Assembly: GCA_018398575.1 (NCBI GenBank)
Contig: JAGTXZ010000010.1
Coordinates: forward strand, 806,001-870,000
Reading direction: 5' to 3'
DNA: 64,000 nt
From: Ampelomyces quisqualis
Taxonomy: Eukaryota; Ascomycota; Dothideomycetes; Pleosporales; Phaeosphaeriaceae
The notes beneath the pieces were generated by a model. It worked only from the letters and a program-made list of their open reading frames with translations, was not told where the DNA came from and made no database searches. The translations under genes were made by a program, and so were the position numbers. This document shows, piece by piece, positions 38,656 through 48,751 of the stretch (position 1 is the first letter of the stretch; every line of letters starts with the position of its first letter).

Positions 38656-41600
38656 AACAAGATGTTAATTAAGATTATAAGAGTAATTTGCTAATTTACA
38701 GCCTAGGTTAGAAACAAATTTAATCTAAAGATTATAGAAATCTATTAGAATAATAATACTGTAACTCTGCCTTAGAGAGGGCGTTTATAGTATAAGGAGT
38801 AGGCAGATTAAGAAGAGATTAAAATACTACGCCTGCTACTATACACGCATCAGCTAAATAGATTAGCTAAGCAGGCAGGTTAAGAGCTAATTACAAAATT
38901 AATTAAAATGCGCACAGGTGCAAATCTTCTAACTAAGCTCTAGCTATATATTATAGATGCGGCTGCCTACCTACACAGCATAAGCCTATTAAAAATCTAT
39001 AGTTTCTAATTCCTAAATAAGGTTCTGCACGCCTGGTTCAGGCAATATTTTTAATAGTACAAGCTAGTAATTACTAGGCACAAGACTACTAATCTACGCC
39101 TAAATTAGAGTAGTATTTATACCTATAGCTGCAGAGCGTATCCTCTTAATCGCAACCAAGCAGCAGGCAGAAATAAGCAAGAGTTTAAAGTTAACTCTTG
39201 TAGCTATATTAGATATCTAGTAGGCTATTAAGCCTCTAATATCTATTATATATAGGTCCTATTAATTAATTAAGTAATTGCATTAAGGAATGTTACCTTT
39301 AATAAATCTATATTCTACTCTAGCAACTAAGAAGATAAGATGCCTAAGAAGCAGGCGCTTAAGATTGTAGATATTTTACACGTTAGTAAACTAGATAATC
39401 CTAGGCAGGATATTAACCTGCCTGTTCTATAGGATTAACTAAGCTAGGAAATTACTAAGGTTACTAAGCAGCAGCTTAAGAGTAAGCATCTAATCCTAAG
39501 AATTACAGAGACTAGCTAATCTTATAATTATAAAAGAAAAGAAGCAGAAACTAAGAGAAGTGCTAGCAGGGCTAGCAAGCATTTAAGAATCCTCTTAGAC
39601 TAAAGTAAATATACTAGGCTTGTTACGCCAAAAGCAACTCTAGAACTAGATAGGTTATCTAGTATTAAGCTTATTAAGCGCGTAAGATCTAACAGCTAAA
39701 GACTATTACTAGGTTCTAAAAGAGCTAGCCTATTAGTATCTAGAGATTAGATAGGTTCCTAACAGGATAGGTAGTTAGCCTTTTCCTCTCCTACTACTTA
39801 ACTTAAGAGCAGTAACTCTAGAGCCCTAGACAAAGTAGAATTAGTAAATTATTCTACATAATTAAGTTGTTAACTATAAGAAGCAGCCTCTAAGATTAAC
39901 AAACTACTAAGTTAATACATGCTGCTTTACTGCAAGAAGAATTATAACAATTAGATAGAGAGTAAGAGTATAAATATATTAATTGCAGATCTATTTGTAA
40001 ATTACTAGAAACATAATTTTAAGAACACTTTTCTCTTAGGCCTTGTAAAAGCCTGAAACAAGCGCTCTAGTTACAAAACACTAAACGCTATAATTATAAT
40101 AGTAATGCTAAGTAATTAGAATTACTAAACAGTTAAGAAGCGTGCTTATAGAAATAACATGCCTAAGCTACCTAACACATAGAAGCAGATGCTTTAACAT
40201 CTAATAAAAAGCCTGTTGTTAGATGCCTCTCTTAAGGAAATTAATTAGCTACACAAGAAAGGTACCTAGAAAGAGATGCTAAAGCACAAGTCTAAGGATT
40301 AACTAATCCTATTAAAATAGGTCTAGGCATACAAGTTTAATTAAGACAGTTACTTTCTAAAGTGTAAGGCTAGGCTTATAGTAAGAGAAGATCTCTAGAA
40401 GAAGGACTCTCTACTTACTACGTACGCTACTACACTAGCAGCTAAGTCTTTTAGAATTGCTATAGCTATTGCAGCCTAGTTTAATCTAGAAATTATGCAA
40501 TATAACGTAGTTAGAGCGTTTCTTAACACCTTAATTACAGCTAACAATCTAGTAATCTGTAATCTACTAGACAGATTTAAGAAAGCTAGGCTTTGTGTAA
40601 GGCTTAACTAAGCGCTCTACAGGCTTAGAAAATCTCTATTACTTTAGTATAAGAAATTCTTAAGATTACTGCGCAAGATAAAACTACTTGCATCTAAAGA
40701 AGAACTCTGCCTTTTCTTTACTTAGGACCAAACAATCTTTGTTCTGTTCTACGTTAATAATATCCTGCTTATTTACTACAAGAATTACAAGCTTAAAGCT
40801 AAGGTTCTATAGTCTAAGATTATTAGCAAATATAAAATCTAGGATTAAGAACTAGTTAAATAGTTCCTTAGGATTAGGGTTATCTAAAACAGATTAGACC
40901 AATCAATTACTCTAGTCTATAACGCCTATATTAATAAGATTACTAAGAAATTTAGACTACACAATAGATTATTCTCTCTAACACTATTACTATCTAAGGA
41001 GCTCTACAAGAACACTAGAGAAGCTAGTAAGCAAGAAATTAAGGCCTATTAAGAAAGAGTTAGATTAGTCCTCTACACTGCAATTATAATCTAGCTAGAT
41101 ATAGCCTACACAGTCTTAAAGCTTTTCTATTTCTTAACTAATCCTTTAGACAAGCATCTTAAAGCTGTAGAATAAGTAATTATGTACCTGTATTAAACAA
41201 GGTTTAATTTAATTAAGTATAGCAATTTTAATAGTCTAGAACTAACTATTTATAAGGACGCCTCCTTTGCTAATAATAAAGTAACTAGGCGCTCCTTACA
41301 TAGTTATATAGCTATTCTGTTTAGAGAAGCAATCTCTTAGAAAGCTGCAAGGCAAAGATTAGTTACTACCTTAACAACTAAAGCTAAGCTGCTTACTCTA
41401 GAATATGCTGCAAAAGAATCTATAGCGCTTAACTAGTTCTTTAAGGAGCTTACGCTTAATCTAAAAGATCTTTAGAATATTTAGTGTAATAATTAGCAAA
41501 CTATCTAATTAGTTATAGGGAAAAATAAGCAGATATCTACTAAGCTTAGGCATGTTAACATTTAGAACATGTAGCTTAGGCAAGAGCACTTAAAAGAATT

Positions 41601-41740
41601 ATTCTAAGTATCTTATCTAGAATCTAGATTAATACTAGCTAATAGTCTTACTAAGAACCTTACCTATTAACAATTTCTTAAGTTTAAGTAGCTTCTTAAC
41701 CTTAAGAATATAAGCAAGTTACTTACAAAGTAATAATTTA
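38656..41740 (+). pseudogene. Copia E integrase end, reverse transcriptase, RNase H
   Basis: Continuation of the copia E pol frame. An intact C-R-A-Y-P-L-N block near 39130-39150 is typical of copia integrase. The reverse transcriptase follows from about 40340, with active site Y-V-N-N at 40750-40761 where copia enzymes have Y-V-D-D. RNase H blocks include D-A-S-F-A near 41259, T-K-A-K-L-L near 41380 and L-R-H-V-(D/N)-I near 41545. RIP-type stops are frequent but the frame is easy to follow. Confidence 0.88.
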
Positions 41741-41749
41741 AAAAATACA

Positions 41750-43558
41750 AAGATTAATTTAACTTTTCTATCTACTAATTGATTTGCTTGCTCTTAAAGC
41801 TTAAGATTACTACAGGATCTAAGCAGAGCAAACTTGCAAAAACTAAGACTACTAACGCTAAATTACAAGCAAAACTATTTAGAAACTTACCTCTATAAAG
41901 TTAAAGACCTTATTAATTATCTTGTAAGCCTAAGCATAACGCTTAGTAATTAAGAGACCTAAAGCTCTTAATCTATAGCTTAGAGACAGCAAATCTCTAA
42001 CTGTTCCTATAGCTTTAAGTAATAGAGACAACAACTAATCCTACGCTAGCTCCTAACGCTTAGGCATTAGAGTCTAAGCAGCCTAAAGCTACTTCTTAAG
42101 CAGTAGAGCGTTAGGCAGGAAAGAACTGCAATACTAGTAACTAAACAACAGCTAGTTATAGACTAGCGTAAACAGACTCTAAGCTACAAAGCTACTTAAC
42201 GCTCTACTAAAGCCTTGCTGCCTATATCTCTTAAAACCTTAAGTAAGACGCGTAGGCTCCTTTTCTAGTAAGCTAAAAGTTAGATTAATATAGCTTAAGC
42301 TTACTTTAAAACTAGTAAGAGCTAAAGCGCTCTAAGCCTGCTATAAGGCCTTTGCAGCCTTAAGCTACTAGTTAAGCTACGCGCAAGCCTTCTCTAGCTC
42401 CTATAAACAAGTTAGCTATTTCTAAGATTAAAAAAGCTTTAAAACTTACTACAATAGTTTTCTTAAACACGCTAATAATAATCTTTATAGTCTACTTATA
42501 TAGATTGCTTAGGCTACTTAAATTAGTAATTATATTACTAATAGTAATTAGAACAACCTATACCTTAACGCAAAAATAGTTTAGGCAAGCTGTACAACGC
42601 TTACTTATTATTAATCTAGCCTTGCTATAGCAACAGCTGTTACCTTAATTGTTAGTAAACTAAGAGGCGTAGCGTAAGCATAAACTAGAGTAAAGCTCTT
42701 TCTTCTTAACCTTAATAGTCTCTTTACTAGAAACTACTCTACTCTTAGGCGTAGGATTGCGTTACTTAGTCTTACGCTAGGATTAGCGCAAAGAATTTAC
42801 TAGGACCTAGTTATCTTTGCTCTTGTTAGCAGGCGCAAGAGTAGTAGCGTTCTTCTTGTAAGCGCGCGCGTAAGCTATCTTGTTAATTACAATAGATAGA
42901 TTCTTCTTAAGAAGCTACTAAAGTTAGCAACAAACTAAATTAAGAGTAAAAAAAACTTACTATAATAGAGTAGATAGATAAAGCAGTTAATAAAGTAGAT
43001 AATAAAGAGAATTAATAGATAGGTAGCTAGTTAATAAGTTAATTAATAAGTTAATTAATGCCCTAGAGTATAAGAGTATAAAAGCAGGCAGGCTTCTTAT
43101 ACCTAAGTAACGTAACTACTAGGTAACAAGCTTACCTACTACTCTCTTACTTAGTTGCGCAATCTTGCTCTATAACAACACACGTAAATAGACTGCCTCT
43201 TACTTGCCTAATAGGCTAAGTAATAGCTAACGCTCTAAATTAAAGCTTAGCTAATAAGTAAACTCTTACTAACAGTCTGTTTGCACTTATCCTATAGACT
43301 GCCTACTTACAAAACCTATATATAAGGCCTAAAGAGATAACATAAGCTATATTTTTAGACAGATAATACTAATATTAGATTTAGTTACATATATAGTAAA
43401 TAATTAGGAATTTACGCGCTAATAACTAACGTTTAAGCTAATAAATTAAGCAATATAGCGCTTGTAATATAAAGTAGCACTACTATTTACTTTAATTATA
43501 ACTTCTACTCTACTAAACAGATTAAGCAAGCTAACAAGTTTACCTAATCTAAGAAGTG
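41750..43558 (+). other. Long 3' internal region of copia E
   Basis: About 1.8 kb lies between the end of RNase H and the 3' LTR, longer than usual for copia elements. A plus-strand coding-like frame near 42390-42850 contains a strongly hydrophobic stretch (Ile/Leu/Val-rich, about 42440-42560). RIP itself raises Ile and Leu codons, so an extra membrane-protein gene is only possible. Near 42840-42880 and beyond 42930 no frame is clear. Confidence 0.4.
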
Positions 43559-43776
43559 TGTAACAAAGTATATAAATTAGTAGATTATAAGATTATTACG
43601 TGTAATAACTAAGCATGTTACTAATAAGATAGAATCTATTTAGGACTAGACTAACTTATTAAGCTGTTTCTTAGCTTAGTGTATTTAATCTAATCTATCC
43701 TTACATAGTATAGAAGAAGTAAGAGAAGCTTTTTTACTTATAATAATTTAATCTATAGTATTACTTAGCTTCTACA
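43559..43776 (+). repeat. 3' LTR of copia E
   Basis: 218 bp, TGTAACAAAGTATA start, CTTCTACA end, followed by the second ATTAC. Confidence 0.9.
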
Positions 43777-43781
43777 ATTAC

Positions 43782-44780
43782 TTTAGCTATACTAGGTGTT
43801 TACCTAGGCTTTATATTATCTTCTTATTAGAAGTATTTTCTTTATATAAGGTAGTAGATATTTTTAGTAATAGGTTTTAATATATTATAGCTAAGTAACT
43901 AGGCTACTATTCTTATAGAGAAGGAAAAAAAGCTATAAGAGATTTGTATATTAGTAAAGTTATAAAGTAATACTAGTAGTATAGATAAAAGTAAGTTAAT
44001 TTCTATTCTACTACTTTTAGTAAAATTACTATTTTTATAAATATATCTAGATATATATTTTTTAAACTAAAATATACTAAAGTAGTACTAGTATAATACT
44101 ATTAAAATATTAGAGTAGTTATACACATTCTATATATATAAGAGCTAGAATAGTACTAGTATAGTTACTATAGTATAGGCGTATTATAGGTAAAGTAACT
44201 TCTTTTTACTATAATATTCTTATACTAAGATAGAACTTTTAGAGTAAATAGTAGGCTTATTATATAATAAGTCTATAGTAAATTTTAAAGCTAACTTTAT
44301 TAATAGCGCTAAGATATTATTTAATACGTACTAATTAATTAGTTTAAGATTTAAGTTTATTAGAAGCTCTAAATTAGTATATTTAAGATATTAGTAAAGT
44401 AAGTTACATAAATTTATATAAGACTTAATATTTAGCTTTCTAAACTACTACAACTCTAGTATAGATTTTCTTAATATAGCTATATCTATAATATATAATT
44501 TTATATAGAATAATTTACAAAGTATAATAGACTAGTTTTATAGCTTTAGAATTTTTTTATAAAATATTATAGTAGAGTTTAATTATAGTTATAGTTTAAA
44601 AATATTATTAGAACAAGTATTATTATTAAGGTAATAGGCTTATACTTTATGTAAGTAATCTTTTAAAATTTCTTTTAAAAAACTATTAGACCTAAGTAAA
44701 ATTCTAGTATTGTATTAGATTTCTTCTCTTATTTGCTTAATAGAAAGTCTATCTAAATAAAATAAAGCTACTAGAAACGC
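43782..44780 (-). other. RIP-degraded repeat next to the 5S gene
   Basis: Extremely AT-rich. The minus strand holds a coding-like frame from about 44760 to 43850 if TAG/TAA are read as changed Trp/Gln codons. A short block near 44480-44440 vaguely recalls the helix-turn-helix region of Tc1/mariner-type transposases, but I cannot confirm a family. The RIP signature stops abruptly at about 44,780. Confidence 0.4.
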
Positions 44781-44787
44781 AAAAAAA
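44781..44787 (-). terminator. Pol III T-run terminator of 5S gene
   Basis: Seven T on the minus strand at the 3' end of the 5S gene, the normal RNA polymerase III stop signal. Confidence 0.85.
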
Positions 44788-44905
44788 CATACAACAGCGG
44801 GGATTCGCTAGTGGTCACCCACCTAACTACTGGTCCGCCGGTACGTTGCTTAAATAGGGCTGAGCGAACGGGAAGCCTTGTTTTCAACGTCCTATGGTCG
44901 TATGT
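44787..44905 (-). rRNA. 5S ribosomal RNA
   Basis: A 119-nt gene on the minus strand from ACATACGACCATAGG to GTTGTATGT, the standard length of fungal 5S rRNA. Helix I pairs the two ends over nine base pairs (one G-U). Helix II pairs GGACGTTG with CAACGTACC with one bulged A, and helix V pairs CGGCGG with CCGCTG. The conserved GGGTGACCAC and GCGAATCCC parts are present. From memory of the Neurospora sequence, several helix positions differ in a compensatory way, so this is likely a functional gene. It is a single dispersed copy, as in many filamentous ascomycetes, and lies exactly between the RIP-mutated block and the gene-rich region. Transcribed by RNA polymerase III from internal promoters. 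Confidence 0.95.
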
Positions 44906-46037
44906 GGAAGCACTTGTGCTTTGGTCGTTTAATATTGTTTGCATACTAATCTTCTCGACATCCTCTTCGCGCCTTGATATCTCCGCACCAAGTAAATGGC
45001 CTACCCACCGACGAATCATGCTTTAGCATTGCGCCGATTCTTAGCGGAAACACGCATTCCGGCCTGATTGATCAGATACTGTAGAAGATGCTGCTGGAGG
45101 AGGGTTTCACGATCGTATGATCTGTCCCAAAGTAGAGTCAAAGGGGGGCGTGGGCCAATGTGGTGCGATTATAGTGTTCTCGTTCTCTGATCACACGTGC
45201 TCGAGCATAAATATTATTACGCATGATGTTACGGGTAGGTGTGTGACTTTCGGGCCCAGTATGTTTATTCAGACGGTAGGGACTTGTGCTTAGGGGGTGA
45301 TTCAACGCCTTGAGTCGCTTCTTGGAGAAGTGTGGCGAAGGGGATAGATAAGGAGTTGTAGCAATGTGAGGAATGTGTGAGATGATCAATAGGCAGTTCA
45401 GACCAGTAGTAGTCGGGTCTAACACTCCAATCCTCACTGGCTTCGAGCGATAGCAGTAGTGTGAATTGTTACTTTCGCTTCTCGACATCCATTGTTGGTA
45501 GTAGGGCTCAATAATTAGAAGATGATGTAAGAGGGTGGACATTGACATAGGGTAGTATAATCATCTCTGTACGTGCACTTTTCTAGACTCAGTATTAATT
45601 TGTGATTGATCAAGTGCAAGCTTTTAGAGACTATTGGGTTAGACTTTTACATGCTAAGCGGACGTTGTATAATCTACAGCAAGCTACATTTCAAACGAAT
45701 GTCGTTTCGTATCTTAAAGGTATCTGGGGTACAGCAGACTATAACTTGGCGTGGGTTCACTCCACTACGCTAGTGACGTAGCTGTGCTCCTTCGTCATCC
45801 ATTCAGTATTGTGTCCATACATCGTCGGTTACTGCATTTGTCTTGGTGACGCATCAAAGCTATTGAAAATTGCAAGTTTGGGCATCAAGATAGTTAGGAG
45901 AGCTATCACATAATGCGACATATCAGCATCATTCACCAAGGTCGCCATTATGCCAAAGTAAGCACATCCACGCTGGCCACCATCCTTGAAGTTAAGCAAC
46001 CATTAAAAGACTCACAAGCCCTAAATCACCCAAGCAC
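44906..46037. other. Intergenic region, no supported gene
   Basis: Normal base composition without RIP signs. A 136-codon minus-strand frame at 45138-45548 has no recognisable domain and unusual composition; I do not call it a gene. The right end is the 3' flank of the DUF4211 gene. Confidence 0.5.
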
Positions 46038-48157
46038 TCAGCCTCTACTCCTCCAACCACGATTCTGATCATGCCTGACCTCAGAAGCATACGTCATTTG
46101 ATCCTTATACAACTGGTACAGCTTCCTCATCTCACCCTTCTCTTCCATTTTGGTGATGATCTTCTCAGCGGCCTTGCCTCTCTTTTTATCTGTCCAACCG
46201 TCTCTCTGAACAAGTTTCTCGGCGGTGAGATGTCCTTCACGGGCGAGGTAGTCTTTGACCCAGGAGTACAGGTGGTAGCGCCAGTGGTGCAGAGTGTGAG
46301 CGACTTGCGCATTAGCCTTGCACGTTGAGCCGAGGGTAAATGTCTTGCTCTCGGGAGCGATGCGAGTGCCTCGGGCATCGTATGTTGGCTTTTCTCCGTT
46401 CAATTCCTCTTCTGAATCAGCGGACAGCTCAGATTCGTCCGAATCCGAATCGTTGTCGATAGGCTCCAGAGTCTCGTTGTTGTACGGCTGGCCGGTGAAC
46501 ATGAGCTCGTCGCTGGCTGGATGATTTCTTCGATTGCATGCCTCGCAATGTGCATCCATGATGTCCTTTTTGCTTCTGGATATCTCCATTATGTGGAGGT
46601 CTGGCCGAGCTCGCAGAGCCCGTGTGAAGTCACTCGTCCATGCTGACGATGAGAACTTCGAATTGGCGAGGCCTTTGACTTCGTCATCTAGTTTGCGAAA
46701 AGTGAGATTGTAGACCGGGCTGGTGGCATCGAAAGCTGGATGAATCTTCTTCATGACCATCCACTCAATGGCATACTTAAAAAGTTCCCGCGGTTTCGAA
46801 CTAGAAATGCGACTCATGATCAAGGGCATGAGTTCTTCAGGACCTAGCACGGGCTCGCCAATGATGGCGTCCGCATCATTGTCGATAAATGCTTGATCGT
46901 CTTCGTCTTCAAGGAACTTGTGATTTCCATCAGCGCTTGCGACATGTACAAAACGCGATCGTCATGACTTACCATGTCTAGCGCATTGGCATCACGGTCA
47001 GATTCTACTTCATCGTCCTCCTCGTCATCAGGGTCGGAGGCGACCTCTCCTCCGCTCTCTGGTTCTTCTTTGATGATCTCAAGCTCTGAGTCTGAATCCG
47101 ACTCCGACTCGATCACGACCTTGCGGCTACGGCTCAGGGTTGCCGAAGATGATGGCTCGTTAGTGCCAGCACGTCGCCTCTTGAGCGCTTCCAGCGCCTT
47201 TTGTCGCTCATTTTTGGGCTTTTCGTGTGTGCTTCGCAGCTTGCCCCTGTCGGGCAAGGGAGACGATCGTAGGAATGCCAGGTCTTCCTGCAAGTCCTCC
47301 TTTTCGCCATCGCCTTCATCTTCCGTTGTATTAGCATTTTCATTCTCGGACTGGTCTTTTTCCTTATCAGTTTCACCACCATCGCTTGGGATTGTGGGGC
47401 GTTTGGATATTCTTCGCCTCTTTCTCCGGGGCTGAGAGGTTTCGTCGGAAGATTCTTTAGTATCCTGTTTTCTAGATGGCTTGCGCCAACCGCGTCGTGA
47501 TGGAGAATTCTCTGCCTTGGGAGTAGTCTGACGTCGAGCGTGTCTTCTCTTTCGTGTCGGTATGACCTCTACCACGTCTGACCCGTCTTCGTCATCGTCA
47601 TCATCTGAATTGGACTGCCTCTTTTTCTTCTTCCTCCTCTTACTTCGGGGCCTGTCTGACTCCTCATCTCCGGATAGTTCTATCCGCGGACTGCGCTGCC
47701 GTCTTCGCTTGGCCTTGACGACTGTGACTTCACCGGCGTTGTCAACCGACTCATCACTATCTTCGACACGCCTTCGCTTCCGAGTCACAATTTTCGCTTT
47801 GACTTGCTCATTCTCTCCATGACGCTCATCGTCTGAGGTCTCTGACTTGCCCGTATCCACATCTGAACTCCCAAACATGCCGTTCTGTGTGTTCTGGACC
47901 GGCATGCCCAAGTTCATGCCTCTGCTCGTTTCAATTGCTAGGTCGTCCTCGCTCGAAGAATAAATGGCGGTCGGTCTGGACGTTCTGCTGGGACTGGCTT
48001 GCGCAGATTCTGTCATTTTCGCCTTCGAAACTCTCGTAGATGAAGCTACGTTGCTCGTGGAGAGCATTGCACTCCCAGTTGTGGTAGGCGAAGACTTGGC
48101 GGCTGGCGAGAAGCTGATCTTGGTCTGACGCTTGCGATCGCGCGCCTTTCTAGCCAT
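46038..48157 (-). CDS. DUF4211 domain nuclear protein
   Basis: Two exons on the minus strand: 48157-46973 and 46916-46038, separated by a 56-bp intron (GTAAGT donor, GCTGAT branch-like site, CAAG acceptor), phase 0, giving 687 residues. The N-terminus (M-A-R-K-A-R-D-R-K-R-Q-T) fits fungal family members. Residues 1-395 are low-complexity and charged, with Ser-rich, acidic and Lys/Arg-rich clusters such as RSKRRKKKKRQ, which are probable nuclear localisation signals. The DUF4211 domain occupies roughly residues 396-550: an acidic lead, the block L-D-D-E-V-K-G-L (471-478), then S-K-F-S-S-S-A-W and R-A-R-P, and a C-x2-C-N-R-x-N-H motif (Cys 520, 523, His 528), possibly metal binding. The family is fungal/eukaryotic and its role is not established; I infer a chromatin- or DNA-linked nuclear function. 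It is the first protein gene beside the RIP block. Confidence 0.88.
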
Positions 48158-48751
48158 GATGTCTGAGTTCGCAGTGAAGGCCCGTTTGTGGCGCGAAGCT
48201 GCGGGCGAGATTGTCGCACGGCTTCACCTCGTCGCACTCGCGCCGCACTTGCTGTTGGAGTGGAGGAGAGGCGGCGGCAAACCCACCTATGCCCAGAAAG
48301 GTCTCAAGCTAGCGACTGTTCGAATTTCAGGTACCCAATATCAGTGAAAGGCGGTGTTAGAATTGCTGGTCAAAGCAAACAGGCGGCGATGGCGGCACGG
48401 CGGCATGTGGGCGGGCACCACCTTCAGCTAGCGCGAGAAGACAAGACTAGCAGGGGTCGGTGATACGCGAAAGCACGTGACGTCACCTCTCGTGCGTTCC
48501 AGAGATGCTTTGCAGTTTCTCTATGTAGTGTTTGTATGTTGAATACAACTGTTTGTAATGCGGCAGTCTCGTCCTTCGATCCATACAGATGTTGTTTTGG
48601 AAGCTTGAAAGCTACCTCGCAGCATGCCTGTGCTGCCCTTTCCATCCACTTGCAACCTCCCAAGCGAAGCATATGTTTAGCTAGCCTGCTTTCTCAAGAT
48701 AGACTTTATCCAAAGTCTGGCCGTGTCCAGCCAAGTCAGCCTGCTTTCTGG
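48158..48751. other. Intergenic region upstream of DUF4211 gene
   Basis: Likely holds the promoter and leader of the DUF4211 gene (minus) and the 3' flank of the pseudogene. No gene supported; short frames here lack any recognisable domain. Confidence 0.5.

Larger units (their letters stand above)
22389..43776 (+). mobile_element. Ty1/copia retrotransposon E, host of D and C
   Basis: Two 218-bp LTRs (22389-22606, 43559-43776) and a perfect target duplication ATTAC (22384-22388, 43777-43781). The internal part reads on the plus strand in the copia order gag, protease, integrase, reverse transcriptase, RNase H. Element D was inserted in the integrase region with its own TTTAC duplication, so the E frame is in two parts (to 24809 and from 38656). 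Without D and C the element is about 7.5 kb. All frames are RIP-broken. Confidence 0.9.

Noticed and set aside
1..44780. A CRISPR array or bacterial mobile element in the repeat block
   Set aside because: Repeats are LTRs, TIR elements and minisatellite units; the window is eukaryotic and no regular spacer pattern is seen.
44771..45026. Frames of 71-82 codons on both strands
   Set aside because: They lie over the 5S rRNA gene and are shadows of it.
45138..45548. 136-codon minus-strand frame near the 5S gene
   Set aside because: No domain, odd His/Thr/Pro-rich composition, no neighbouring splice-supported exons; chance frame.
46974..47822. Ser/Phe-rich plus-strand frames (up to 153 codons)
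   Set aside because: Opposite-strand shadows of the low-complexity, acidic and Lys-rich part of the DUF4211 gene.
48120..48157. PCNA-binding PIP box in the DUF4211 N-terminus
   Set aside because: Q-T-K-I-S-F-S-P lacks the two aromatic residues at the end of the motif.
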